A DNA stretch of 64,000 nucleotides from Hahellaceae bacterium (GCA_016716085.1 JADJWY010000008.1:372001-436000), one strand, 5' to 3'; counted from the stretch's first letter, positions 32,404-42,466 are shown. Notes: generated from the sequence alone by a model not told the origin. Numbers and translations are program-made.

Positions 32404-34491
32404 TCAAATTTTGAAGAACCCCACCTTATTCTGGAGGGATGCTGCACGCATATCGATGCTTTCGCTGGCCGCAGCCGACGCTTCGGCCATCTGGTTGTTC
32501 TGATGGGTCATTTCCTTAAGCTGGTTGAGGCGCTCCATGATTTCGCGCACTTTGTCGGTTTGGACCCTGTTAGAGTCTGAAACCCCGGCAATTTTCGCAT
32601 TGGCATCGCCAATCTGCTTGGTAATGCCATGCAGACACGCTGCCATTCGATTGACTTTATCTGCGCCGTCATCAATTTTCGTGACGGCCGTATGGATCAG
32701 CTCATTAATACTTTTGGCTGCAGCCGCAGAGCGTTGTGCAAGATTTCTGACTTCGGACGCAACAACGGCAAACCCCCGACCTTGCTCGCCCGCCCTGGCA
32801 GCTTCAACCGACGCATTGAGTGCGAGCAGGTTGGTTTGAAAAGCAATTTCATTGATTACACTGATGATATTATTGACCTCCAGGCTGGACTGTCGAATCG
32901 ATTCCATTGCAATGAGTGTTTCGGACGACACCTGCAGGCTGTCTTCTGCCTCCTTAATGGCGAGGTCGGATACCTTGCGGGTGTTATCGGCCATTGCAGC
33001 CGTTTTTAACACCTCCTCCTGCAGCTGCTGGACGCTCTGGGTTGTCTGATCGAGAGTTGCCGCTTGTTTATCTGTTCTTGAGGACAAATTGCGGGCAGCA
33101 GTTGAAAGCTGGCTCGTGTCGGATGCTAAACGTCGACTGTCATCGACGACCTGTTCTGCTATTTCTGCCAAAGCCTGGGCGGTGTCAATCAGGTGCCCTT
33201 TCAGTTGTTTAAAGTCGCCTTCATAGTCATTTTGCGCGTCAACTTTCAGATCACCCTCTGATATTTTTCGGAATCCCTCTATCAGGGCGTTAAAGATGAA
33301 GGAAACTTCGCCCAGCGACTCGTTAATGACTTGCTTCAGATCGGCAAGTTCTCCGGGCAGATTTGCCTGAATTGTCTGATCCATTCGGCCTTGCTGAACA
33401 TCGTGCATAATGGTGCTGATGGCTAGTATGCTGGTTTGCATTTGCAGCATACCTTCATCTGCCAACTGCAAGGTCCGTGCAAACTCTCCCCGTGGCGACG
33501 AAAGTGCGGCCTGCCTTTTAGAGAAGTGTCCTCCGGCAAGGTCTGCCATGCGTTCATTGATCGCCTGCATGGTGCTCTTTACCGAAGCAAGGGAGTCGTT
33601 GATATGTGCCTTGAGTCGGGCCGTGTCCCCCTCGCATTCAGTGGTAACCGGGTGGCCAAAGTCGCCGTTCGCCAGGGAGGCCACGGAATTGACTGACTCG
33701 TTGATGATTTCTTGCCATCGGGCGAACAATTTATTGAGGGCTCCCGCAACCTGTCCGAGTTCATCGCGTTGGTGAAGTAATGCACGCTGGGATAGGTCGC
33801 CGGTTTGGGCGACCCGGTTGATCAACCCAACCAATGTCGATAGCGGTTGCGTAATATCCCGGATGATCCGCAGGGAGGCCCAGACCAGCAGGGCTGTGAT
33901 CAGTATAACGATGCCCAGAGCCTTCAAGAGTGTGCTTTGGAATTCCGCATTGATATCATCGACATAGGCACCTGTTCCCAGAATCCAGCCCCAGGGCTTG
34001 AAGCCTTTAACGTAGGAAAATTTGGCGACAGGGTCCTTGAAGTTAGGTTTAGGCCAGTAGTAGTCAACAATACCTTCGCCTTCGGCGTTCACCTTGTCAA
34101 CGAAGGCTACAAACAAGGCTTTGCCATTCGGATCTTTGAGTCCAGATACATCTTTGCCGTTGAGCTCTGGCTTTATCGGATGCATCACAACATGGGGTTG
34201 GAAATCGTTGACCCAGAAATAATTACTACCGTCGTAACGCAAACCGGAGAGCGTATCCAGTGCTTTCCTTTGTGCCTCGCTTTCAGTGAGATGACCGGCC
34301 TGTACCGCCGCAAAATTGAGTTCAATCGTTGAATAGGCGCTTTCAATCAGGTGTTTGAGCTCTTTTTTTCGGCTCTCAAGCATGCTGTTGTAACTGGAAT
34401 AAACCACCAGTATCAGAACAGTCAAGGCGCCGGCAACCGACAGAAACATGAGGCTATAGAGCTTACTCTTGACTGACAAATTCAACGGCAT
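32404..34491 (-). CDS. Methyl-accepting chemotaxis protein with single Cache sensor and repeated HAMP-like modules
   Basis: This is a 695-residue protein from ATG at 34489-34491, where GGAGAGG is 5 bases away. A membrane helix (about 12-32) is followed by a periplasmic sCache_2 domain (GSNYFWVNDFQPHVVMHPIK; GFKPWGWILGTGAYVDDI) and a second helix near 190-210. A HAMP domain follows (PLSTLVGLINRVAQTGDLSQ), then a long region in which the HAMP-like pattern recurs about four times (for example ANGDFGHPVTTECEGDTARL and ISEGDLKVDAQNDYEGDFKQ). The MCP hairpin (FQTNLLALNASVEAARAGEQ) comes next. sCache_2 receptors sense small carboxylates or amino-acid-like molecules. The ligand is unknown. Confidence 0.93.
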   Translation of the reverse strand: MPLNLSVKSKLYSLMFLSVAGALTVLILVVYSSYNSMLESRKKELKHLIESAYSTIELNFAAVQAGHLTESEAQRKALDTLSGLRYDGSNYFWVNDFQPHVVMHPIKPELNGKDVSGLKDPNGKALFVAFVDKVNAEGEGIVDYYWPKPNFKDPVAKFSYVKGFKPWGWILGTGAYVDDINAEFQSTLLKALGIVILITALLVWASLRIIRDITQPLSTLVGLINRVAQTGDLSQRALLHQRDELGQVAGALNKLFARWQEIINESVNSVASLANGDFGHPVTTECEGDTARLKAHINDSLASVKSTMQAINERMADLAGGHFSKRQAALSSPRGEFARTLQLADEGMLQMQTSILAISTIMHDVQQGRMDQTIQANLPGELADLKQVINESLGEVSFIFNALIEGFRKISEGDLKVDAQNDYEGDFKQLKGHLIDTAQALAEIAEQVVDDSRRLASDTSQLSTAARNLSSRTDKQAATLDQTTQSVQQLQEEVLKTAAMADNTRKVSDLAIKEAEDSLQVSSETLIAMESIRQSSLEVNNIISVINEIAFQTNLLALNASVEAARAGEQGRGFAVVASEVRNLAQRSAAAAKSINELIHTAVTKIDDGADKVNRMAACLHGITKQIGDANAKIAGVSDSNRVQTDKVREIMERLNQLKEMTHQNNQMAEASAAASESIDMRAASLQNKVGFFKI

Positions 34492-34613
34492 GTTACCTCT
34501 CCAATACAAGTCTGCTAAAACAATTGGCATAGTAAAGCATAGTCGAGCGAAACAGGTTGTCAGCTATACTATGGTCTTATGTTACTCTCAATTATCAGGA
34601 AACAATCATAGCG

Positions 34614-36464
34614 ATGTCGCGCTTTCTGGATGCACTGGCCACAACGCTGACGCCGAAGGATCGGCGTCTCTTTATCCTTCTTCTCTTTCTGGGTGTGATC
34701 AACGCACTGTTGCAGGTCGTTTCTGTCGCGTCGATCATGCCCTTTGTTACTGTCTTGATCGACCCGGATATGGTCGACACCAATCCCCTGTTTCACCAGA
34801 TCTACCAGGGCCTCGGTTTTACCAGTCTTAATCAGTTTGTCGTGCTGGCGGGAGGGGCGGTATTGGCATTGTTGGTTATTAGCAATGGCTTTATGGCCTT
34901 TGATCTGTGGCTTTCGTTGCGTTTTGGTTTTCATCTGGAGCATAAGCTGGCCTGCCGACTGCTGGATACGTATCTGGCTCTGCCCTATGAGATTTATCAG
35001 AAACGGGATCAGGCGATGCTGAATAAAAATATTCTGACTGAGGTGCAGCGCACGGCGGTCGGGACTGTGCTGAATGCCATCGGAGTATTCAGCGATCTGA
35101 TGATGGTTTGTTTTCTGGGGCTGCTGTTGTTACTGGTCGATCCCTGGATTACAGTATCGACACTGGTGGTGTTGGGTATCGCATACACCGCAATATATGG
35201 TTTGTTACAGGGCAGGATTAATTCGCTGGGGGAAATATTTCCGCAGTTGCATGCCGAGCTTCTGCGCAAAACCCAGGAAGCCTTAACGGCGTTTCGCGAG
35301 ATCAAGGTGTCGCACCGGCGGGCCTATTTTGTTGAGCGTTTTTCGCGGCCTTCCGAAACGGCTGCCGAAAACAGTGTGCGTTATCGCTTGCTGGAATTAC
35401 TTCCGGTTTTGCTGCTAGAAACAATTGCTTTTGCCACATTGCTCGCTATTGCGATTATCATTGCCCTGCGGTCGGAGGGCATGTCGGAGTTCATCGGTGT
35501 GGTTGCGCTCTATGGGCTGGCTGCCTACCGCTTGGTGCCCGCGATCAAGGAGGTATTCAGCGGTGCCGCCGAGATCCGTTACAATCTGGCCGCTTTCGAC
35601 TTGATCAGGGAGGATTTGCTACGGTCGCGTGATTTGCTGGAAACGCCTCCCGCGCCGTCTTCTGCAGATTTGCCTGCCTCAACGTTTGAATCACTGAGTT
35701 TTGATCGGGTTTCCTTTCGCTACCGTGAAGAGGGGCGTTCGGCACTCAAACACGTTTCTTTCGCCATTCGCCGCGGCGAAAAAGTGTGCATCGTCGGCCC
35801 GTCCGGTTCAGGTAAGTCAACCTTGATCGACTTGATCATGGGTTTATTGGTTCCCGCAGAGGGTGCGATTCAGGTGAATGGTGAAGCCCTCTCTGAAAAA
35901 CAGTTGCGCCAATGGCAGACGCGGGTAGGGTATGTTCCCCAATCGACCTGCTTGCTGGAAGAAAGCGTTCTGAGAAATATCGCCTTCGGTGTGCCGGATG
36001 GTGAAATTGACCGGCAGGCTGCTGAGCACGCCGCGAAGCAGGCCCAGATACACGACTTTATCATTCATGAATTACCGCAAGGTTATGACACCATCATTGC
36101 CCGCGAAGGCTTGAAGCTCAGTGGTGGCCAGCAACAACGTCTGGGCATCGCTCGTGCGTTTTACACCCAGCCCGATGTGCTGATCCTGGATGAAGCGAGT
36201 AGCGCTCTTGACCTGCGTACCGAAACCCAGTTGTTGCAGACATTGACGGCGTTAAAGGATACAACACTGGTTTTTGTATCCCATAAAGCCAATGTCGCCG
36301 CCCATTCCGACAAAGTTGTCGTTATTCAGGGCGGTGAACTGAAAACCATCAGTACATACGAAGCGCTTCTGGAAGAGTCCAGTCCCTATCGTTGCCTTCT
36401 GGAAAACGAATCGGTGCTACCAGGCAGCGAAACGGAACCTCCCGGCAACGCCACTTCGCCTTAA
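34614..36464 (+). CDS. ABC exporter, fused membrane and ATPase domains (PglK/MsbA-like)
   Basis: This is a 616-residue half-transporter from ATG 34614. An upstream in-frame ATG would add 19 unlikely residues. Six membrane helices lie in about 20-310. The ATPase has Walker A VGPSGSGKST, Q-loop VPQSTCLLEESV, signature LSGGQQQR and Walker B VLILDEASSALD. The N-terminal half resembles the lipid-linked oligosaccharide flippase type more than a drug pump. No sugar-assembly genes adjoin it. It converges with glycogen phosphorylase, and the two genes share the TTAA at 36461-36464 that forms both stops. Confidence 0.85.
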   Translation: MSRFLDALATTLTPKDRRLFILLLFLGVINALLQVVSVASIMPFVTVLIDPDMVDTNPLFHQIYQGLGFTSLNQFVVLAGGAVLALLVISNGFMAFDLWLSLRFGFHLEHKLACRLLDTYLALPYEIYQKRDQAMLNKNILTEVQRTAVGTVLNAIGVFSDLMMVCFLGLLLLLVDPWITVSTLVVLGIAYTAIYGLLQGRINSLGEIFPQLHAELLRKTQEALTAFREIKVSHRRAYFVERFSRPSETAAENSVRYRLLELLPVLLLETIAFATLLAIAIIIALRSEGMSEFIGVVALYGLAAYRLVPAIKEVFSGAAEIRYNLAAFDLIREDLLRSRDLLETPPAPSSADLPASTFESLSFDRVSFRYREEGRSALKHVSFAIRRGEKVCIVGPSGSGKSTLIDLIMGLLVPAEGAIQVNGEALSEKQLRQWQTRVGYVPQSTCLLEESVLRNIAFGVPDGEIDRQAAEHAAKQAQIHDFIIHELPQGYDTIIAREGLKLSGGQQQRLGIARAFYTQPDVLILDEASSALDLRTETQLLQTLTALKDTTLVFVSHKANVAAHSDKVVVIQGGELKTISTYEALLEESSPYRCLLENESVLPGSETEPPGNATSP

Positions 36465-38923
36465 TCGGGCAGGATGGGGTGCGTCTGCCAGATGTTTTCG
36501 ACATACTCCAGAATAGAGCGGTCCGACGAAAACTTGCCCATCGCAGCGGTGTTCAGTATCGAGCGCCGTACCCATTCGTCGCGGTTTTCATAAAGCGCCG
36601 CAACCCGATCCTGGGTGTCGACATAAGCCCGGTAATCGGCCAGTACCATGTAGTGATCGCCGTGATCCAGCAGGGTGCGCAAAACCGGTTTGAACAGGTC
36701 TTTCTGCCCCGGCGAGAATTCGCCACTGTCGATCAGGGTCAGAACCTTTTTCAGCTCAATGTCCTGGCGGACACAGGCATAGGGGTCGTACCCCTCTTCG
36801 CGTCGGGCAACGACCTCTTCCGCCGTCTTGCCGAAGATAAACAGGTTTTCAGCCCCGATTTCCTCCTGCATTTCGACATTGGCTCCGTCAAGCGTACCGA
36901 TGGTCAGTGCACCGTTCAGCGCGAATTTCATATTGCCTGTGCCGGAAGCCTCTAGCCCGGCGGTGCTGATCTGTTCCGAGAGATCTGCGGCCGGGATTAT
37001 TTTTTCAGCCTGAGAAATGCAGTAATTAGGCAGAAACACCACCTTCATCCGGTCCTGCACCTGCGGATCATGGTTAACCCGTTCGGCGACCGAGTTGGCG
37101 AGCTTGATGATCAGTTTCGCCAGGGTATAGGCCGGCGCTGCTTTGCCCGCCAGAATAATCGTACGCGGTACCATGTCCAGACTGGGGTTGTCCCGAATGC
37201 GTTGGTAGAGCGTGATGGCATGCAACAGGTTCAGTAACTGGCGCTTGTATTCATGGATGCGTTTGACCTGAACATCGAACAGGGAATGCGAATTGACGGT
37301 AGTATTGACCTTGCGGGCAATGTAGTTCACCAATCGTTCCTTGTTAAGGTGCTTGACCGATTGCCAGGCGCGCCGGAAGGCGGGATCTTCGGCCAGGGGT
37401 TTGAGCTGTTCCAGCTCGCGTAAATCCGTGATCCAGCCATCGCCGATATGACGGGTAATCAACTCCGCGAGCCCCGGATTGATTTGCAGGAGCCAGCGAC
37501 GAGGCGTCACCCCGTTCGTGACATTGATGATCCGTCCTGGAAACAGCTCGTCAAAATCCTGAAAAACCTGTTCCTTCAGGATATGCGTGTGTAACTCTGC
37601 GACACCATTGACCGCGTGGGAGCCAACAATCGCCAGATGCGCCATCCTTACCTTTTTGACGTCGCCTTCGGCGATAATGGACATGCGGGTCAGTTTGTCG
37701 CTGTCTTTGGGGTAGCGGCGTGCGACCTCCACCAGGAATCGACGGTTAATCTCATAGATGATTTCCATATGTCGGGGCAGAAGTTGGCTCAACAGTTCAA
37801 CCGGCCAGGTTTCCAGTGCTTCCGGCAGCACGGTGTGATTGGTGTAGGAAAACATGCGGGTACAGATGGCCCAGGCATCCTCCCATTCCAGCCCTTCGAT
37901 GTCGATCAGGAGGCGCATTAACTCCGGGATGGCGATCGTAGGATGCGTGTCATTCAGTTGAACGACCGCGAGTTCCGGCAACTGGGTGAAATCATGGTTG
38001 CGTTTTTTGAAACGACGAAGAATATCCTGCAGGGTTGCTGCAACCAGAAAATATTGCTGCTTGAGCCGAAGCAGTCGGCCTTCGCGTTTTTCATCGCTGG
38101 GGTAGAGGACTTTGGTGATGTTCTCACTGCGAACCTTGGCTTCCATCGCCCCGGTGTAGTCACCCTGATTGAATTGGGTGAGGTTGAAATCCTCGCTGGC
38201 AACTGCGGTCCACAAGCGCATGTTGCTGACATTGTCTGTGCCATAGCCGGGCACGAGGGTGTCGTAGGGCATGGCCTTGACCACTTCCGTATCGACCCAC
38301 TGGTGACGCTCGCGGCCTTCAATATCGCGCTGCGCTTCGGTATGTCCATAAAAATGTACGTCATACAGAAACTGTGAGCGCATGAATTCCCAGGGGTTGC
38401 CATGGCGAATCCAGTTGTCGCTGTGTTCTACCTGCCAGCCATTCTCAATGGTCTGGTGGAAAATGCCGTAGTCGTAACGAATACCATAGCCGTAGCCTGG
38501 AACATTGAGGGTGGCCATGGAATCCAGAAAGCAGGAAGCCAAACGCCCCAGGCCGCCATTGCCGAGTCCTGCATCCCATTCCTGACTCTCCAGCTCCTCG
38601 AGCGAGAAGGAAAGCGTAGTGAGCGCCCGTTCGACTTCCTCGCGCAGTTTCAGGTTGACGATATAGTTCTTGAGGAATCGACCCGGTAGAAATTCCATTG
38701 ACAGGTAATAGACGCGCTTAACGTGCTGCTTGTAGTAGCGCCGCTGGGAATTCAGCCAGCGTTCAACCATTCGGTCCCGCAATGTTCGGGCGAGCCCGCC
38801 ATAGCAGGTGTCGAGGCGAGGGGGATCGGGGTCATTCCCAAGATCGTTAATAATATGGCGACGAATATCTGCCAAAATGCGTTGGGCTTCTTCCTCAATC
38901 GCAACCGGATCTTTGCTTCCCAT
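36461..38923 (-). CDS. glgP: Glycogen/maltodextrin phosphorylase
   Basis: This 820-residue GT35 enzyme has LYYLSMEFLPGR-like opening residues, YGIRYDYGIFHQ, NVTNGVTPRRW and the PLP site EASGTGNMKFALNG with the cofactor lysine K666. It phosphorolyses alpha-1,4-glucan to glucose 1-phosphate. The length is normal for GlgP. It stands alone, so regulation cannot be inferred from its neighbours. The family 15 glycoside hydrolase starting at 63808 is another alpha-glucan enzyme in the window, though far away. Confidence 0.97.
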   Translation of the reverse strand: MGSKDPVAIEEEAQRILADIRRHIINDLGNDPDPPRLDTCYGGLARTLRDRMVERWLNSQRRYYKQHVKRVYYLSMEFLPGRFLKNYIVNLKLREEVERALTTLSFSLEELESQEWDAGLGNGGLGRLASCFLDSMATLNVPGYGYGIRYDYGIFHQTIENGWQVEHSDNWIRHGNPWEFMRSQFLYDVHFYGHTEAQRDIEGRERHQWVDTEVVKAMPYDTLVPGYGTDNVSNMRLWTAVASEDFNLTQFNQGDYTGAMEAKVRSENITKVLYPSDEKREGRLLRLKQQYFLVAATLQDILRRFKKRNHDFTQLPELAVVQLNDTHPTIAIPELMRLLIDIEGLEWEDAWAICTRMFSYTNHTVLPEALETWPVELLSQLLPRHMEIIYEINRRFLVEVARRYPKDSDKLTRMSIIAEGDVKKVRMAHLAIVGSHAVNGVAELHTHILKEQVFQDFDELFPGRIINVTNGVTPRRWLLQINPGLAELITRHIGDGWITDLRELEQLKPLAEDPAFRRAWQSVKHLNKERLVNYIARKVNTTVNSHSLFDVQVKRIHEYKRQLLNLLHAITLYQRIRDNPSLDMVPRTIILAGKAAPAYTLAKLIIKLANSVAERVNHDPQVQDRMKVVFLPNYCISQAEKIIPAADLSEQISTAGLEASGTGNMKFALNGALTIGTLDGANVEMQEEIGAENLFIFGKTAEEVVARREEGYDPYACVRQDIELKKVLTLIDSGEFSPGQKDLFKPVLRTLLDHGDHYMVLADYRAYVDTQDRVAALYENRDEWVRRSILNTAAMGKFSSDRSILEYVENIWQTHPILPD

Positions 38924-39005
38924 CGTCTGTCCCTATCCCCAAGGCTGTTTTATAGGTGTTTTCAGCCCAGTGTACCGATTTCGCGTGTCGGTTTTATGGC
39001 ATGGG

Positions 39006-40844
39006 TCAATTATTTGTATCGACGCCCAGAAAGCCTCCGGTCTGATGCGTCCACAACTGGGCATATAATCCACCCGAACGGATCAGTTCGGCATGGCTGC
39101 CCTGTTCGACGATCTGACCGTGATCAATCACAATCAGGCGATCCATGGCGGCAATGGTTGAAAGACGATGGGCAATCGCGAGGACGGTTTTGCCTTTCAT
39201 CAGTCGCATCAGATTTTCCTGAATCGCGGTTTCGACTTCGGAATCCAGTGCGGACGTGGCTTCGTCCAGAATGAGGATGGGCGCATCCTTTAACAGGACA
39301 CGGGCAATTGCGATACGCTGCCGCTGACCCCCTGACAATTTTACACCGCGCTCGCCGACCTGCGCGTCGTAACCCGTGTGTCCGTGCGGGTCGGTTAAGC
39401 CAAGAATGAAGTCGTGTGCTTCAGCCCGTCGGGCGGCCTCGATCATCTCGGCCTCGGTCGCCTCGGGGCGGCCATAAAGCAGGTTGTCACGCACACTACG
39501 GTGCAGTAGCGAGGTGTCCTGGGTGACCATGCCGAGGGAGTGTCGCAGGCTGTCCTGGGTGACCTCAGCAATGTTTTGTCCATCGATTCGTATTTGTCCC
39601 GTTTCGAGATCGTGAAAACGCATCAACAGATTGACCAGGGTGGATTTTCCGGCACCGGAGCGCCCGACAAGCCCAACCTTTTCACCTGGCTGCAGGGTAA
39701 GGTTCAATCCTTCAATGACACCGGAACCTTTACCATAGTGGAAACCGACGTTTGTAAATTCAATAAGCCCCCCCTGAACCTTGAGCGGGCCCGCCTCGGG
39801 CCGGTCTGCGACGGCTTCGGGCTGCGCAAGCGTGTGCATCCCATCCGCCACCGTGCCAATATTTTCGAAGAGCGACGTCACTTCCCACATGATCCACTGG
39901 GACATCCCGTTGAGCCGCAGCGCCAGACTGATGGCCACCGCAATCGCGCCCACCGAAATGGCTGAATCGATCCAGAGCACAATGGCCTCCGCGGCGATGG
40001 CGAAGACCAGCACATAGTTCAGCACATGCACGGAAACATTGATTCCTGTCGCCAGCCGCATCTGGCGGTAAACAGTTTGCAAAAAACCGTCCATGCCTTC
40101 CCGGGCGTAATCCGCTTCGCGTTGCGTATGCGAGAACAATTTAACGGTCGTGATATTGGTGTAGCTATCCACAATGCGGCCGGTCATGACGGCGCGTGCA
40201 TCCGCCTGTTCGGTTGAAACCCGTTTCAGGCGGGGCACAAAATATAACTGCAGAAGGACATATACCGCGAACCAGACCAGCATCGGGTAGATCAGGCGAA
40301 CATCCGCTTCTGCGATGACAACCAGCATGGAGATGAAATAAATAAAGACATACAGGATGACGTCCAGCGTTTTCATGACGGATTCGCGCAGCGATAAAGC
40401 GGTTTGCATGACCTTGGTGGCAATACGCCCGGCGAAATCATTTTGGTAAAAAGACAGGCTTTGCCGCAACAGGTAGCGATGCGCCAACCAGCGAACCCGC
40501 ATGGGGTAATTGCCCAAAAGAGCTTGGTGCACCACGGCTGCATGCAGAAATACAACCACTGGCAGACCGATCAGAACAAGTGCTGACCACGCGAGCAGGG
40601 TCTTCCCCTCCTCCTGAAGGAAGGTATCGGGTTGATGGGCTGAGAGCCAGTCAACCAGCTCACCCAGGAACCTGAATAGCGACACTTCCATGATGGCCAT
40701 CAGCGCCGTCAGCAGGGTCATGACGAATAGGGAGCTCTTGACGCCACGACTGTAATACAGGCAGAAGGCAAGTAAGCCATTCGGGGGTTGGTTGGGAGAC
40801 TGCTCCGGGAAAGGTGTTATCCAGCGCTCAAAGATGCGTAGCAT
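39006..40844 (-). CDS. ABC exporter, MsbA-like, fused membrane and ATPase domains
   Basis: This 612-residue half-transporter has six helices in about 35-330. The ATPase has Walker A VGRSGAGKSTL, Q-loop MVTQDTSLLHRSV, signature KLSGGQRQR and Walker B ILILDEATSALDSEVE. The sequence DPHGHTGYDAQVGERGVKL is the family's loop before the signature. It is the downstream partner of the lapG gene on the same strand with a 15-bp gap. The substrate is unknown: lipid, peptide or drug are all possible, and it is not closely tied to the other exporter in the window. Confidence 0.88.
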   Translation of the reverse strand: MLRIFERWITPFPEQSPNQPPNGLLAFCLYYSRGVKSSLFVMTLLTALMAIMEVSLFRFLGELVDWLSAHQPDTFLQEEGKTLLAWSALVLIGLPVVVFLHAAVVHQALLGNYPMRVRWLAHRYLLRQSLSFYQNDFAGRIATKVMQTALSLRESVMKTLDVILYVFIYFISMLVVIAEADVRLIYPMLVWFAVYVLLQLYFVPRLKRVSTEQADARAVMTGRIVDSYTNITTVKLFSHTQREADYAREGMDGFLQTVYRQMRLATGINVSVHVLNYVLVFAIAAEAIVLWIDSAISVGAIAVAISLALRLNGMSQWIMWEVTSLFENIGTVADGMHTLAQPEAVADRPEAGPLKVQGGLIEFTNVGFHYGKGSGVIEGLNLTLQPGEKVGLVGRSGAGKSTLVNLLMRFHDLETGQIRIDGQNIAEVTQDSLRHSLGMVTQDTSLLHRSVRDNLLYGRPEATEAEMIEAARRAEAHDFILGLTDPHGHTGYDAQVGERGVKLSGGQRQRIAIARVLLKDAPILILDEATSALDSEVETAIQENLMRLMKGKTVLAIAHRLSTIAAMDRLIVIDHGQIVEQGSHAELIRSGGLYAQLWTHQTGGFLGVDTNN

Positions 40845-40859
40845 TGTGTGATAATTTAC

Positions 40860-41561
40860 TTAAAGACTATCTTTTAACTGTTTGATTAAGCGTTCATTTA
40901 GCTCTGTCCACTGACTCAATTTGGTGGATTCACCCACCCGTTTGCCGAGACCGCGCTGCTTCGCCAGCCAGAGGCCGTCACCGTTGAAACTGTAGATCGG
41001 GTACAGATCTTCCCGTTGGGAGCCGGGAAGTATATCTGATTTGAGGTTGTCCAGTATCAGAGGCTCTGCATCGGGTTCGCTGTAATAGGCTAGCACCATG
41101 TGAGCCTGATTAAGTTCCAGTGCCTTGACATAGGTGATTCTGAGTTTTTCAGTGCTGACCCCCAGTTCCCTCAGAGTAAAATACTTTGCGATGGAATAGT
41201 CTTCACAGTCCCCCCCATTGGTAATGAGCAGTTCAAGGGGGGTTGCCCAATAATCTTCTTTGCCCCAATGTTCCAGATCCGACCGGAATCGGACCTGATT
41301 AAAAAACGAGTTTACCAGGGAGAGTTTGCGGTTTTCGGCTACATCCTGGGGGATATTGAGTAGCCGCTGCCAGCTTTCAATCCGTTTTCGGGCCGACTGA
41401 CCGAATTCAGCTTCGATCTTTTGCAGGACCTGCTGGGTGATTTCTATCGCAGCCAGCGTAACACAGGACCAGAGCGCACAGGCGAAGACGACGGCCTTCA
41501 TGCCCTGAAGCCCGACAGGTAGTCGCTCATACGCCAGCCGCACCGGGATCTGCTGAATCAA
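40860..41561 (-). CDS. lapG: Periplasmic transglutaminase-like cysteine protease, LapG
   Basis: This is a 233-residue protein from TTG at 41559-41561, with GAGG 7 bases upstream. A start at the internal ATG (41499-41501) is possible, since MKAVVFACALWSCVTLAA looks like a signal peptide. The BTLCP/transglutaminase triad is visible: Cys119 in NGGDCEDYSIAKY, His154 in QAHMVLAYY and Asp171 in ILDN. LapG cleaves the N-terminus of large surface adhesins when c-di-GMP falls, with LapD holding it back. No lapD or adhesin gene lies in the window. The gene lies between the ABC exporter and gspC, same strand. Confidence 0.85.
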   Translation of the reverse strand: MIQQIPVRLAYERLPVGLQGMKAVVFACALWSCVTLAAIEITQQVLQKIEAEFGQSARKRIESWQRLLNIPQDVAENRKLSLVNSFFNQVRFRSDLEHWGKEDYWATPLELLITNGGDCEDYSIAKYFTLRELGVSTEKLRITYVKALELNQAHMVLAYYSEPDAEPLILDNLKSDILPGSQREDLYPIYSFNGDGLWLAKQRGLGKRVGESTKLSQWTELNERLIKQLKDSL

Positions 41562-41659
41562 TCCACCGCCTCGTCATCGCCCCGAGAATGTCCCACCTCA
41601 GTATAGGAGGGATCGCGGCTTAAAGCTGGCGGAGATTTGTATGCCTGTGTAAAACGCCG

Positions 41660-42466
41660 TCAGCCTTCGGTTCGAGCGCGTATCTGTTCACGTAAGCGCT
41701 GCAAGCGATCCCGAATTTCTTGCTTACGCTGTTCTTCCAGTGCCTGGGCCGCCGCAGCGGGGTCACTTGACACCTCGGGAACGTATTCCTCGGGCGGCTG
41801 ATAAGCTTGCTCATAGCTGGCGCCGTCATCTGGTGGGGGCGCCTCATACCCCATCGCAGGGTCGTTAGCGACACTTGAATCGTTATAAACCGGGGGTTCT
41901 GCGTAAGGCTCTTCGTAGACGGGCTCGCTGTAGGCGGGTTCTTCATACCCCTGGGAAGCGCCCGCGTCATAGACGGTCACATAACCGCCATCTTCAAAGG
42001 AGTCTGGGAAGGTCAGGTTCTCCAGTGCACCATTGCGATCCAGCACGACCCGATTGGCGAAGACTGAATGCAGGACGACATTACCTGGCATTTGCTCGCC
42101 GATGCGGAAAAAGTCAGTATTACGGTCAGGCCCCTCAATGAGCGCCCCACCTTTTTCGTCTTCCGTTGCTGCCGAAACACCTCGCAAGGTCAGGCGAAGA
42201 TTGGTCTCAGGCAGGTCTTCGGTTGATTTTTCGACTACTGGGGCGGCTTCAATTTCCTGCCCAAAGATATTCAGGGGGAGTATCTGGGCAATCGTGTGCG
42301 TCTGGTTCATCGGTTCGGTCACGCTACGACTGACAACGACGGGGCGGGGTTGTGCCGCTTCCCGATAGATGACGACTCCTCGCCATGAGGCATAACCCAC
42401 CGCAGCGGTGACCAGCGTCAGTGCGGCAATCAAGGGGGCTTTCTGGTTAATAATGGCTGAGTTCAC
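41660..42466 (-). CDS. gspC: Type II secretion inner-membrane protein GspC
   Basis: This is a 268-residue protein from GTG at 42464-42466 with ACGGAA upstream. A membrane helix (about 11-29) is followed by a homology region with IAQILPLNIFG and NLRLTLRGVSAA (about 57-100), which in GspC binds the outer-membrane secretin GspD. Instead of a PDZ domain the C-terminus is an acidic, Tyr/Pro/Glu-rich tail with YEEP-type repeats, then a coiled coil (AAQALEEQRKQEIRDRLQRL). A coiled-coil ending is a known alternative to PDZ in some GspC proteins. It is divergent from gspE and separate from the main operon. Confidence 0.9.
   Translation of the reverse strand: MNSAIINQKAPLIAALTLVTAAVGYASWRGVVIYREAAQPRPVVVSRSVTEPMNQTHTIAQILPLNIFGQEIEAAPVVEKSTEDLPETNLRLTLRGVSAATEDEKGGALIEGPDRNTDFFRIGEQMPGNVVLHSVFANRVVLDRNGALENLTFPDSFEDGGYVTVYDAGASQGYEEPAYSEPVYEEPYAEPPVYNDSSVANDPAMGYEAPPPDDGASYEQAYQPPEEYVPEVSSDPAAAAQALEEQRKQEIRDRLQRLREQIRARTEG

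Noticed and set aside
36392..36955. Rightward 187-codon frame over the end of glgP
   Set aside because: Antisense to conserved GlgP C-terminal sequence and overlaps the ABC exporter end in another frame.
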